A DNA stretch of 64,000 nt from the NCBI GenBank assembly GCA_014706295.1, contig JACSVZ010000007.1, forward strand, positions 56,806,975 through 56,870,974. Direction: 5' to 3'. Below the pieces are notes generated by a model. That model was not told the origin of the DNA. It worked only from the letters and a program-made list of their open reading frames with translations, and ran no database searches. The position numbers and the translations under genes are program-made. The DNA is from Lycocorax pyrrhopterus obiensis. Its lineage: Eukaryota > Chordata > Aves > Passeriformes > Paradisaeidae. This document shows, one piece after another, positions 10,920-22,808 of this stretch; position 1 is the stretch's first letter; each line of letters opens with the position of its first letter.

Positions 10920-11805
10920 GCTGAGTCAGGCTGAGGGGTCACCTAGACTGTATCCTGTCTCTGACCAGCCTGTAGCGAATGCTCAGCAAAAGAGCACAGG
11001 AGCAGGGCAAGTACAGAGATATTTCCTCCACTTCATCCTTCCAGCTTCTGGCAGTCTGGAGTTTAGGACTTCCTGATCCAGAGCTGTATCTTCATCTCTG
11101 CAGTCTAGGGGCCTTTGATGGACTTTTCTTTCAAGAATTTTCTAATTGCTTTCTGAACCCATTTATACCTTTGGCCTCCACGACATCCTGTGGAATGGGT
11201 GTCACAAAGTACTTGTGCATTGCGTGTGTTTGCTTTAAACCTGACACTCAATCATGTAAAGTCTCCCCAGTCCTCACACTATGAGAGATATATTTTCATC
11301 ACATTCTCCAGGCCATTCCTGATTTCACACACCACTCTCATCTGCTGTCCCAGTGGTCTCTTTTCCAGCTGAGAAGTCCCAGCCCATATGATGCTTCTTT
11401 ATTTTGAAGACTTTCCATAGCTTTGATCATCCCTCTTGATCTCCTGTGAACATTTCTGGCCCTGCTCTGTTTTTCCTGGGCACAGAGAGCAGCCCTGCCT
11501 GCAGGGGTACACACCATCAATGTACACAGCAACACAGGGATGAGAACAGGTGTCTTTTTTTCCCCCTCTGTTTCTTTCCTAATAGCTCCTGATGCTCAGT
11601 TTTGCTTTCTGAGTGCTGCTAGACCCTGAATTATGTACTTACCAGCACTATCCACACTGATTGCACTGTCTTTCCTGAGAGGAAGTAACTAATATAATGT
11701 CCATTACTGTATAGACATTATTAGGGTGAGGTTTTTTCCCTGTAAGAGTGAGTTAGCATTTGTTATCATGAAACTTTTATTTGCTATTTCATTGTTTGCT
11801 AATGT
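10920..11805 (-). mobile_element. Ancient CR1 LINE, long 3' fragment (~890 bp)
   Basis: Along + the copy starts at the CR1 3' end (CTAGACTGTATCCTGTCTCT) and runs backward into the ORF. Recognisable blocks are CCAGCTTCTGGCAGTCTGGA, TTTAGGACTTCCTGATCCAG, TTCTGAACCCATTTATACCT, TTGGCCTCCACGACATCCTG, TCTCTTTTCCAGCTGAGAAG, a TTCCTAATAGCTCCTGATGC block and a final AACTTTTATTTGCTATTTCA block. They appear in consensus order. This is the same lineage as 4300-4620 but covers much more of the element. It is heavily mutated, with no usable reverse-transcriptase frame. Confidence 0.85.
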
Positions 11806-12829
11806 CAGATCACAGTCACTGGTAGAGCAGGATTTTCTGTGACTCTTCACAACCAGCATTAGTTGTTTTGGCGTTCAAAGTCAGCCTTCACTTTTTAGCA
11901 ACTGAGCAAGATTAATACAGGGCTAATGGTTAGGGTCTCATCCTTAAGAGAAGTACTGGATAAAAGCCATCAGGCTTGGGTTCTGTGCCTGTAGGATGCT
12001 TTTCGCAGGACCAAAGGTGCATTGGACATCTAAAAAGGAGAGGTGATACCAACACCTCATTTCTTGAATTATAAACACCAATTCTTGCCTCATCCTGCTA
12101 TAGGGAGTACAGAGTTGAAATGCCTGGTTGGTGAGCTGGGTGTAATGCAGATGCTTTGGGGCTATTCCAGGCACTGGAGTTAATCCCGGCTGTGGGGTAC
12201 AGCGATGGGCCCGGAGCTACAGGCTGCAGATTGGATTCCACTTTGAAATTAAGCTATTGATTGTCTTTATGAAGCTTTAAATATCCCAGGATGCTTATAT
12301 TTCGAAGGCACAACTCTTCTAAAGCTGGTCTTTAACAGTGGCAAAAAAAATGCATAGGTGTGACCTCAAATCCCTCAGGTCACTTGTTGGTTCTGTCTCC
12401 TTCCATGAGCTGGGGTCTTCTTTCCTCTGTACAATTTGACTCTGTGAATCCTAGGGGTGCTGTGGAGGAGCCATTGATCGACTGGACTGCTGCAGTGGGG
12501 AGCAGGGAAAGAGCGAGGCCAGGGATGATTTTTGAGGCTGACATTTGGTCATAATTGGCCATTGCAGGGTGGGAAGAAGAAGTTGGCTTTCCTTGTGACA
12601 GATGCTGGGGAGGCAGAGCCAGGATAGGTTGTTTCCGATGGGAGCTCACGGTATGAAATAAATAAGGGGAAAGTGAGAGTGAAAGACACATTGTATAAGA
12701 TGTACAGCTGGCAAGGTGCCAGCATAAATATTCATTGGGTATGTTAATTAGCAACTATTGCTGTTACTCATTAACTAATTTATTCAACAAATAGCATTCA
12801 GGCCACTCTAGAACACTGCATACTGTTAC
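11806..12829. other. Unique DNA, no gene seen
   Basis: Open frames stay at or below 124 codons. The segment at about 12220-12330 is AT-rich, unique-looking sequence without repeat signature. Confidence 0.55.
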
Positions 12830-12930
12830 TGCTAAAAGGGGTATCAGTTTCCCTGGCTGTCACCTGGAGACATTGATACTCCCCCATCTTTGCAAGTACT
12901 TTGATGTGTGGAGATGAAAACTGCTGCAGG
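12830..12930 (+). mobile_element. MIR-type SINE relic
   Basis: The order AAAAGGGGTATCAGTTTCCC, GGCTGTCACC, CATCTTTGCAAGTACTTTGA and GGAGATGAAAACTGCTG parallels the 3' half of MIR-like amniote SINEs, in which an AAATGGGGATA block is followed by a GTAAAGCACTTTGAGAT block and GATGAAAAGCGCT. Only the 3' part is present. The exact SINE subfamily is uncertain. Confidence 0.5.
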
Positions 12931-13239
12931 GGGCCGATGGAACACAGCTTCAGGAGTAGGAGAAGTGCAGTCCCATTCCCAGCAACATGTGTAAGAGATT
13001 TAATTCATTAGTTCAACCTCAACTGGAGAAGAATGGCAAGTCAATGTCAAGATTTCTGTTAGGACAACAGCACTAGCATGTAAGTTGGAGAAAGTCTGCA
13101 AAGAAATGGATGGGCTCCTCTGTGAATTGACTTTTTTTTAAAAGAGAGGAATTAAAGGCGCCATAAAGAGTCAGCTTTGGGTGTTTCCACCAAATCTGGT
13201 AGGTCCTGCCTGTCAAAACTACTGCTGGCAGCAAAGAAT

Positions 13240-13990
13240 TGCAGAAGAGGTTGGCGTTACTGAGTGGCCGGATGATAAAACAGAAATGGAATTCAGTGTT
13301 GGAAAGAGCAAGGTAATGCACTGCAGAGAAAAACAATCTGAATATTACATAGGTAATGAGGGCTTCTAATACACCAATTACCAATCAGGAAAGGGAAACT
13401 GGTGTCACTGGGGACAGTACTATGCAATTATCACACCACCAGTGAGTGCTCGGTAGCGATCAAAAAGGCAAATGGGATGTTGGTAATTACAGGAAAGAGA
13501 ATAAACGGGGGAAAAAAAAGGATATTATTAAGCCATTACTCCAATCCAAGTACACTCAAATAGTCTGGTTCCCCCATCTCAAAAGCACAGAGCAGAACTG
13601 TATTACATGTGTAGCTGTGACAGAATATGGTGTGATATTTATGGAGAAATAACTTCTATGCAAAGACTGAACAAGTAGAAAGGAATCTACCTTATGGGGG
13701 AAAAAAGTGGTGATGAAAGGCAACATCTGAGAAAAAAATGTTTTACATCCCAAATGGCATAGAAAAGGTAAATAAAGACAGCTGTTCTTACAATAGAAGA
13801 ACTGAGACACATGCAAAGAAATGATCAAGCAGCAAGCTCAAATAAGAAGAAATACTGCTTCATACCACATCTAATAGATTGGTGGAACTCCTTGCCCAGG
13901 GTGTTACAGAGGCCAAGAATGTAACTGGTTTCAGAAAAGGAACAGAAACATTCATGATGAAAAATTCCTTTAGAGTCTACTAACGCAGAA
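13240..13990 (+). mobile_element. Ancient CR1 LINE, reverse-transcriptase C-terminal region
   Basis: Order-preserving matches to an old CR1 include ATGGAATTCAGTGTTGGAAA, GAGCAAGGTAATGCACTGCA, CACTGGGGACAGTACTATGC, ATCAAAAAGGCAAATGGGAT, CCCCCATCTCAAAAGCACAG, GGTGGAACTCCTTGCCCAGG and TTCATGATGAAAAATTCCTT. In an intact CR1 this encodes the last part of the reverse transcriptase, which drives target-primed reverse transcription. Here indels break it into short frames and roughly 200 bp of consensus between the 'CATCTCAAAAG' and 'GTAAATAAAG' blocks is shortened. The 3' boundary is fuzzy and could lie 100-200 bp further on. Upstream sequence back to about 13100 may also belong. Confidence 0.85.
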
Positions 13991-14611
13991 GTTGAGGGAG
14001 TTGTTGATTGACAAAAGCTGTGAGGAGGCCATGCCCACAGGAGGATTACTGCATCGTGCCCTGCTTTGGACCCTACAAACCTACTGCAGGTCACTGTCAG
14101 AGAGAAGGTCCTGGGGCACCTGGACTCGTGGGGGGCCTTGTGTAAGGGTTATGTCAACGCTCTGCAGTGAGGACTGAGATCCCTTTGAGGTCCCTTCCAC
14201 ATTGTCTTCTCTAATTAGACTTTGGAGAAGAGCCAAAGGATGAAGAATCCTGATCTATCAATCTATCCAGCTATCTACATACCTACCTACCTGCCTACCT
14301 ATGCATCCAGGTAATATGTGTCACTTAGCAATGGCTTAAGCTTCATGGTGTATCTTACAATACTGAAGACAAATACACCTTCACGTGCAGGTGAGACACC
14401 ACTGGTGGGCTGTAATATCCAGCAGACGTGGTTTGCATCACAATACTACCACTCACTCAGATAAAGTAGCGAGCTGGTCATTATGGGCTGCTCACACAGC
14501 ACGGGCTCTGTAGCAAGACACTCAGGCAGCAGCACTTGTAAATTCAGATATGGCATGGCAGTGCTGGGCTGTGCCTGTACTAGCAGACTGTTAGAGCATT
14601 CCTGACATGAA
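13991..14611. other. Unique DNA with a short CTAY simple repeat
   Basis: No gene is seen. The first part may contain remnants of the CR1 3' UTR from the preceding element. A CTAT/CTAC/CTGC tetranucleotide run is listed separately. Confidence 0.5.
14252..14302. repeat. Degenerate CTAT/CTAC tetranucleotide repeat
   Basis: Short imperfect repeats of CTAT and then CTAC over about 50 bp, with point variants. A decayed microsatellite. Confidence 0.75.
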
Positions 14612-14815
14612 TTTCATAGAATCCTAAAATCCTAGAATGGCTTGGGTTGGAAGGGACCTTAAAAATCATCTCATTCCAACTTCCTTGCCATGGGCAGGGA
14701 CACCTTCCACCAGACCAGGTTTCTCAAAACCCCATCCAAGCTCTCCTTGAACGTTCCCAGGGATGGGGCATCCATGACTTCTCTGGCCATTTGCCCATTC
14801 TAACTCTGTTCTCAG
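14612..14815 (-). mobile_element. CR1 LINE 3' tail (young avian type), 5'-truncated
   Basis: This is a classic avian CR1 3' end in reverse orientation. TTTCATAGAATCCTAAAATC (degraded ATTCTATG repeats) leads into GGCTTGGGTTGGAAGGGACC, TTGCCATGGGCAGGGACACC, TTCCACCAGACCAGG and GGGATGGGGCATCCATGACT. Truncation after about 200 bp of 3' UTR is typical. It is the best-preserved young-type copy in the window. Confidence 0.95.
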
Positions 14816-17800
14816 GCACAGCACTTAGACCAGTCCAGGGTCCATTTCCAGTGAGTGGTTGCCATGTGAACAGCTTTAACCAGGCAGTTCACTAGCACAG
14901 GCACTGCATTTTCCAACTGGCTGCAGTGCCCGGGAGCGCTGCTGCCCATGTTTAATTTACCAGTGTACATGCAGCTTCTGTGTCTGGATCCAATTACAGG
15001 ATTAGGTCCACAAGGACAGGGGAGATGAATTTGTGAATCAAAGCAGTGCAAATTTATTTCCTGTGAAGGGCAGCATTTTCATGTGAGGCCAAAGGTAGAC
15101 GAGCTCCTCAAAGAAAACCCCAGCGATTCTTATCTCAGCTGTAAGGAATGCGTGCATTTTGGAACTGCATCATGAATGATAGTAGGATGCTGAGCTGGAA
15201 AGTAAAGGAGCTGGAACAGAGGTTCGAGGACTCTGAACCTCAAGAAGGAATGGCCTGGAGGAAAATCCTAACAAAAAAAAAAAAAGGAAATAAAGGAGCA
15301 AATGAAAACATAGCTGACATTTATGCAGTACCTGAGACAAAGTTCTACTAGAACTTCTTAGAACTGGTGTATTTTAGATAAAATATAAAGTGAAGTAGCA
15401 ATTAACTAAAAAGGCAGTCCAAGTCCAGCCCCTACAACAAGTTGAAATACGTAGAGAAATATGTATGAAATTCTTTGATGGGGGTTTAAAGTGTGAGATA
15501 AAAGTGGTGTTGAGAAAACAGTATTCTCTCTCTCCTATCTGGTCCATCATCACCAGTGACTGACTGTAGGTCGGTCGTGGTAACCACCTAGCATTTGGTA
15601 CTGCTGATTTTTAGGGTGGTTGAGACTGAAGGAAAAAAATGTAGATGCACGCTGTTCCCAAAGTGCTGGATGCATTTTATTAAAGCATGAAAAATATCAG
15701 TGAGCTGACATGACTCATGCTCAAGCTGACAAAAAGTGCTGCAAAAAAGTTAATAAATAGCTGGCCCTCTCCCTTCAGTAGCAGCTTGTGATGACCCAGA
15801 CTTTCAGAGGAGTGTGGAGCTGTTCTTCCTAATCTGTTCTATGCTCTGACTCTGGAGCAGGGTAAATCCACGCCAAGATTTACGCACAGAACCACCACAT
15901 TTCCTGGTGTGCAGGCAATGGGATCGGTCTGGCACGCCAGTTCACGTGGCAAAGGAGTCCTTGTGTGACGGGGAAGAGCCAGGAGATGTGGGAGGACTCT
16001 GTACAGAACTGGAGTAGGACTGGAGCGGCAGGAGCTGGGCCAGCAGTGCTCAGGCTTTGCCCAAAGAGATCCTTGCAGATCCATTTTAGGAAAGCTCTCC
16101 CTTACTTTCCTATTTTAATATGCTCACAGAGTGTTTTCTCACACCGTACAGGCTCTTTATTATTATTATTATTATTATTATTGCCAATATTTTCCAGGTT
16201 TATTTTTAATTTGGTGCAATGGCTCATACCCAGAAGGGCTCTTTTTAATAAAATGAGGAATCTTTTATCTTTGGATAAAGTCTTCATGGGAGAAGAAGGT
16301 TTTAAAGCAGCCCAGGGAGGGAGGGAGAGGGGAAAAAAAAAAGGCAATTGTTGTCTTTTAAGGAAGAGCAACATGTATCTACGAATCAAAAAGATTTCTG
16401 CAGCCTACGCTTAAAAACCCTGGAGAGTCCCTCGCAGGCAGGATATCACCTCAGGGAGAGTCCATCCTCCCTCCCTCCAACCCCACCACGTGCTGCCTCT
16501 GGGTGCAAACAAAGTTTACCCCTGCATTGGAATAGCTGCAAGCCCTGGCTCCAAACCCAGCCAGCCTCTCTGCCCTCCTGTGGGAAGCTGGACAGAACAG
16601 TCCACACAGACTGGACACCACATGCCTCCTCCTGCTCCCCGCCAGACACGGAGATGTGTTGGGGCTCCATTCTTTATCTAGATAAGCTTTGGAATGCTGT
16701 CCAGACCTGCTTGGCCCATCCAGCCTGGCATCCCTCAGGAGCACCAGCTGCAGGCAGTGTCTTCACTGAGGTCCAGAAGGAAACAGCTGAGCAGTCTGGG
16801 ATCACATTTACTGCTCCTCCCTTGGGAAGGTCCCTTCAAGGCGTTATTTTGGATGAACCTGGGCCAAATAATTCCGTAACAGTGTTTGCAACAGAGGTGA
16901 GGGAAGTGAATGGTCCTGAGGGAAATGTATTTCAAATAATGGCAAATACTGTAATTTCTAGGTGATGTCTAACTCTATTGCACATCCTTCCTTTGTCTAG
17001 TTACCAAAATAAAGAGTATTCTTTAGCAGCTGGTTATAAAAAGCAGACAAAAAAAAAGCTCATTTTTCACTGAGAGCAAAGACAGTGCTGTGGGTGTTTT
17101 GTCTAGTGTCATGCATAAAGACTTGTTAATGTCCCCCAAGGAACATCTCTTTAAAGCAGCCTGTCAGCTTTACACTTTAATCCATTAGGCTACAAAATAC
17201 AGATAAATGAACAGAAAAATACCTATCTTTAAGCTACTGTTGCTTAATCTGCTTCAGTATTTACATATTTAGCAGCAGACAAATTGCTTGCTCATTAGCA
17301 AGGAGTTTGTTTTGTGCCACTTTTATTTTCTTTGCAGCTTTGTTGGGACCTGATTACCCAACCAACAATACACTGGGGGAGATAATGTCATTTCATATGA
17401 TTTAGCTGCAAGGCACATCTTGGATTTCCAAATGCTTGCATGCATTGTTCCATTCACAGTATATGTTGTCCCACTCCCTTTTGAGTAAGGACAAATATTT
17501 TTACATATGCAGGTCATCAGCCAGCTCAGGCCCATTCTGTTTTGACTGGGTGCTGAAGGACCGTACTCAGAAACCAGTCACATGGATTCCCGCTCCTGCC
17601 TCATTGTCCACACTCCTTGACAATCAGTCAGTTGTCCTTCTTGGCTTTTTCTGCCTGGAGCAGCTGAGTAAAGCCACATGCTCTCTGGATAATCAAACAG
17701 CTGATCCTCGGGGCGTGCATTGCCAATCGTGACTCAGTAGATATGGAGACAGTCGCTAGCTGGCCTTATGATTTGCTCCTCGTGGCTCCTGAATAGGCAG

Positions 17801-19120
17801 TAGCACAAAGGCATGAGGACAGACATTCAGGTCACATGCACAACCAAAACTATGGCATGGCAAAGCTTATCTTTGTTTGTAAGCCTTCAGCCAGGCCTTC
17901 ATTTGCTGCACCTGGATGTCACATCCTCGAATACAGTAGCTCTGCACCTACCCATTGCACCCACAGAACCAGCTCTTTCAAATGCTCTCTTTCAAATGCT
18001 TATCTTTTGCAGTGGAAGCTTGCTGGGGATCCATTGCCCAGTCTAAGGACAGAACACATGCACAGAGACCCCATTCTTCCCTTTAATGAGATGCCATCTC
18101 CATTTAACTACTTTCTGGCAGAATTTTCAAGCGTTGCAGATCTCACATTCCAATTACATCAGTCGGTATTTTGCTCCTTGGCAAAGGCCACCGGCTTCAG
18201 CAGCTTGCTGCATTCACCACCAGTAGCAGCGATTACCTACAAAACAGGGCGACAGGCCTAAATAAGCAAGTTACACGCAAGGAGCCAGATACTTGGCCCA
18301 GCTGGGGCCGCTTTGCCCAGCTCCGGCAGCACAAAGCTGTCACCAAGCCAGCCCAAACAGCTGTTGGAGGATTCCCTTGGCGCAAAAGAATTCCTGAATG
18401 GCAAAGAGCCACTAAAGCAACTCCTACACAATCTCACTCACTGGTCCCCAGAAATCCCTGACAGCTGGGACGGCACAATGGGGCCAGAAGCACCTGTTAC
18501 CATTCAGAGCGGCCTAAAGGCTGCTCTATAGGGCAATGAATGGCAAAAGGAGCACCCAGTATCTTTGGGAGCCCTTTTGGGAGCGCACAGAGGCATGCCT
18601 TCATCACCTCGCATCCACAGCCGGAGGTGCACCGTGGGAATGTTTGTCTGCGGCACTGCCACGGCAGAGTCAGAAACTCAAGGCGCTCCATGTGTGGCTG
18701 TGCTTTCTGACCTTCGTGTGTGTGGAGATGTGGAGCGAGGGAACAAGGAAGCCTGGAGCCCTGCAAGGGGAAGCACCCTGGAAGCAGAGCCAGGTTTCTC
18801 AGCCCTCTCAGTAATGGCCCACTGGACCCGCCTCAGATGCGAGCCTCCTTCTGGAAGTTTGTAGCCATCTATTGTAAAAGCATATATTGTAGCTCAGCAC
18901 CTTATTTAATTTGGCATTTCATGTAAAACCCAGGTTTTTCTCTCAACCAGGAATGCCAGAACCTTCTCCTTCATCTTGCTTGCCCTCATGGTCAGTTTGC
19001 CCTTGCCAATTCCCAGTTGTCACTGGCCCCAAAGAGCCATCTTGCTCCCGGCTCATCTCTCAGACTGATACAACCCTCTTTTATTTAGTGCCTATCTGCC
19101 ACAATATTCCTCCTAGTCAG
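14816..19120. other. Unique DNA, no gene supported
   Basis: The largest frame is 205 codons at 16348-16965 (+), overlapped by 97- and 74-codon minus frames. It is Ser/Pro/Leu-rich and has no domain. Around 16720 a short phrase (CCCATCCAGCCTGGCATCCC) recalls CR1 but does not extend. A TAT run is listed separately. CpG density rises modestly at 18570-18730 (about 9 in 160 bp) without reaching island level. Confidence 0.55.
16157..16182. repeat. (TAT)n microsatellite
   Basis: About nine perfect copies of the trinucleotide TTA/TAT, bounded by unique sequence. It gives an Asn run on the minus-strand translation that has no biological meaning. Confidence 0.9.
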
Positions 19121-19215
19121 AGTCATGGAATGCTTTGAGTTGGAAGATCATCTAGTTCCAACCCCACTGCCGTGGGCAGGGATGTTGTTTACTAGGTTGC
19201 TATTCACTAGATCAC
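19121..19215 (-). mobile_element. CR1 LINE 3' tail, short
   Basis: AGTCATGGAATGCTTTGAGT, TGGAAGATCATCTAGTTCCA, CCCACTGCCGTGGGCAGGGA and a closing ACTAGGTTGCTATTCACTAG block follow the reverse complement of the avian CR1 3' UTR. A deletion removes the usual GGGACCTTAAA portion between GGAAG and ATCATC. Only about 95 bp remain. Confidence 0.8.
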
Positions 19216-22208
19216 TGATCCTCTTAGATATTCTGTTCTACTCAGGTTTTGGGTCTGATGTCTGAACTTCACTAAGCCTTTGGCACATGGGAACTGATGA
19301 GTCCCTTAGAAACACAGAGCTATCCCAGGAGAGGATGCTTGTTTCTCCAAATGACCATAGAATTATGCGTTGTGGTATGTTTCTAGAGAAGGTGTAAAGC
19401 AGAATGAAGCCCCAGATTATGCTCAGGTTCATGGGCTAATGTTTAGGCCAATTTTTCTTTTTTTTACCCAGGATCAATTTGTGTCTGAATTTCTAAAATC
19501 TGTATAAATGGTGCATAGTGAAAAACAAAGAAAGCATTTGTTATTTTTATTTTATTATACACACACCCACCAAATTGTAAGTAAATAAATAAAATATGTC
19601 CAGCTCTGTTAATAATCCTTTCCTAGTGCTTATAATGGGATTCTTCCCAGCCCTAGACAGACTTCACTCAAGTGACAGTATCAGCATCAAGATTTCATTC
19701 AGCATCTGAATGGAGCATTGTCTCCGTGCTGTGCTCTTAACACGCTCTTGCTCTTATTAATTGGGTACTTCATAAGAATTTGCGAGGAATCCACCTTTCA
19801 TATACTGCCAATGTGAAAGGGATTAATATAGAAGAGATCTAACAAAGGAAACAAAGACAAGCCCTGACCCAGAGACCTCCTAATCAAGGATTTAAACAGT
19901 ACACAACAGGTGAATACCCCGGTAGGATAAATGGAGACAGGAAGGAGGAATGGAAGACAAGTGCATTTGCCTAAGCTAATAATCACAGTGATCTCAAGAG
20001 TCACAGGTGGTCACTAGCTGAACCCATGACTCAACAGCCAAAAAAGTTTAGTCCAAAAGCTTACAAGATGAATGTGCTCTACGTGAGCACAATTCAAAGC
20101 ATTTAAAAGCTACTGGAAAGACTCCCATTAATGAGGCCTGAGGAGCTGAAATATTTACCTCTCGGCTTTAATCGTTATTGGATGCAAAATTTGTGGATGC
20201 AATAAAGACAGTGGTTTTATGGCATGTTCTAATCCCTCAGTAACTATTCTCAGCAAATACCTCTGTGTTCCTGAGGTGATAAATTACCTGTCTCTTTCTT
20301 TCTGAACCACATGGGCTAATGCCCTTCGGGACTCCACTTTTAGTAGCAGTCCCTTCTGACACCAACAAGCCACAGGCAGCAGCTACCTTTCATCTCAAGC
20401 GGTATCTCTTCCTGGTGTATTAACAGATTTCAAAGCACCACTTTTCAACCTGTACCTGTTTTTGAAGATTGGAACTTTCTGAAACTCAGTGGTGTCCTTA
20501 AAAAGTTGTCTAACCCTTCCAAGCACAGCAGGTGGTCTAAAAAAAGCTATTCCTGCTCCTGACAAATTTTGACATTCCTAGCTATTCATTGATTCCTAGA
20601 AACTGTAGATTTTTGCCTTTTCTGGAAAACTTGTTCCAAATGCAAAGCAATCTTAGCATTTTAATTCATCAAGTCAATGGTTTTCCATTTCAGCTCAGAA
20701 TAATGCAGGTGGGATCAGATAAGCATGCAATGAGGGAGGGATTAAAATTGCTGTAAATTGCTGATGAAAGACCACTCATTTGTACAAGGATATGTCACCA
20801 AGCATCTTTGGTCTGTACAGATTATATATACTCCCTCAATATATGCCAGAGGGGCATTTCTGCCACAGAGTAAAACTCTGAGAACAAAGTCCTCAGCAGT
20901 TTCGTGAAATACTGTACTAGATATGGCAAAAGTAACCCACGGAAGTAGCCAAATTCAAAGCCAGTGGAAACAGACTCTCAGCTCATGTCTGTGCTGCAGA
21001 GTCACTGGCGTGGCCACATCAGGCAGTGCATAGAGACACCCCTTCCTCACACAGGTCTTTACAAACAAAACCCCTTGCTTTGCTGTTCCGGGATAACACA
21101 TTTGGCTCTGGGCTGCGGGTGGAGGTGAAACGAGTCACACTGTCAAAAGCGCAGTTCCCCTGATATGAGCTACACTCACAATAAGGCATTTTGCTGGTGG
21201 AGAATACTGTTAGAGCTGTATTGGCAGAGTAGAGGGATGTGGACCTGATCCGAGAGAAGCTGGCAGGTTCGCATACTGTGTATTATCCCTTTCCAACCTT
21301 CTCTTCTGAATAAAAAATGGTGTGGAGTCTAATTTCCTCTCTGAATAAAACATGAATATAGATAAGACAAAGTAAGGACCCAAAGACCACAGCAGCACAC
21401 TTTCTTGTTCTCCTTACTATTCAACATCATGGCAGCTCACATATAGAGCAGCTCTAGAAACCATCTGTCATTGAGCAGCTCTTTATTCAAATGAAATCAA
21501 CTGTGAAGTAATCATGGTTCTCATTTTTATTATCTCTCCTTACAGTGAACTTGATTAAAATCCAGCGCACGGTATGCAAACAGGCTGTTGTAAATTTGTA
21601 CTCTGACAAAAGGGGAAAGTAAGTGATCTGCCCACATGCCTAGAACTTTGTCATTATACATGGGGACAAAAAAAGGAAGGGGCATACTGGGTTGCATAAA
21701 CAAGTTTGTCCGGACACAAACTGTCCTAGCCCTATACAAAGGCCACGTCTGCTGCGTGACACCATCAGAGGGGCCGAGGAGAAGCTAATTTTACTAGCAC
21801 ATATAAAAGGCTGGGGCATGTTCTGAATAAACCAGATAGCCTGGCTTCAGCAGCACGTGCTTTAAAGTCTTTTGCCCAGGAGGATGATCTGAGCTTCTGA
21901 GGAATGAACTCAAAACAGACGTGATTCTCCTTTCACTTCTGGCGGTGTAAATGGGGAGTGATTCCATTGTATGGCTGGTATGAATGAGACTGGGAAACAG
22001 TCCCAATCAGTCAATCATTCCCTGCTTTGTCTATTCATTAAACCCCTCTTCTCCTCTGCACAGATGGCCAATGTACTATTGTACTCTAAGAACTGGCCAA
22101 GTTAAAAAAACAACAAAAAGGAATATGCCTGACAAGTCGGCAATAAATGTTTGTTTTTCAAAAAAAGAGGGGGCATATTAGCCTGTTCTACAGATAAGGC
22201 TTAACCTG
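19216..22208. other. AT-rich unique DNA, no gene seen
   Basis: Open frames are all under about 75 codons, the lowest density in the window. AT-rich runs occur near 19540-19600. No repeat family is recognised. The absence of recognisable insertions over about 3 kb is notable but not diagnostic. Confidence 0.6.
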
Positions 22209-22314
22209 TGCATGTACACATACATGTAAGTTGATACAGATCCATATATACATAGATATGCAGAACCTCTATAACATGCATACACACAACACGTGTGTAT
22301 GTGTGTACATATCT
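22209..22314. repeat. Alternating purine-pyrimidine patch with inverted repeat
   Basis: The stretch is rich in TG/CA and TA steps. A perfect inverted repeat lies within it: CATACACAC at 22279-22287 and GTGTGTATG at 22293-22301, separated by 5 bp and overlapping the palindrome ACACGTGT (22289-22296). Such DNA can form a small cruciform or Z-DNA. Biological use is unproven. Confidence 0.65.
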
Positions 22315-22591
22315 CGCCCCAATGCCCACAGATTTCCCAGCACAAGGCAAAAGGAGTGATTTTTTAAAATCACAGTACCTGGTGCTGTGTTAACAAACCT
22401 CTCTTTGTGCTTTGGGAGTGGCACAGCCAAAGAGTGAGACTGCAAGAGACATGAATTCGGTACAGCAGCCTTTTGCAGCCCCCTAAAAGCAGGAGCATGT
22501 GCAGGGGTGCAGCCATGAAGTGTGGAGGCTGTGCCCCAGCTCCTGGGACTGCCAGCTGCAGGCAACAAGCACTGGGCTGGGAAGGTGGAGG

Positions 22592-22808
22592 ATGGAGGAG
22601 AAGGAGAAGGAGAAGGAGAAGGCGAAGGAGAAGGAGAAGGCGAAGGAGAAGGAGAAGGAGAAGGAGAAGGAGAAGGAGAAGGAGAAGGAGAAGGAGAAGG
22701 AGAAGGAGAAGGAGAAGGAGAAGGAGAAGGAGAAGGAGAAGGAGAAGGAGAAGGAGAAGGAGAAGGAGAAGGAGAAGGAGAAGGAGAAGGAGAAGGAGAA
22801 GGAGAAGG
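22592..22808. repeat. (GGAGAA)n hexanucleotide tract, about 36 units
   Basis: A nearly perfect array of GGAGAA runs for about 217 bp. Two units read GGCGAA (22621-22626 and 22639-22644), both near the left end, and the remainder is uninterrupted. The plus strand is essentially all purine. The 6-bp period keeps every frame open, so apparent proteins of alternating Gly-Glu, Glu-Lys, Arg, Ser-Pro or Leu arise on both strands. These are artefacts. The purity of the right two-thirds suggests recent expansion. Confidence 0.95.

Noticed and set aside
16680..16790. CR1-like phrase CCCATCCAGCCTGGCATCCC
   Set aside because: Similarity stops after about 20 bp and neighbouring CR1 blocks are missing.
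16348..16965. 205-codon plus-strand frame
   Set aside because: No recognisable domain or splice context, with overlapping minus-strand frames of similar quality.
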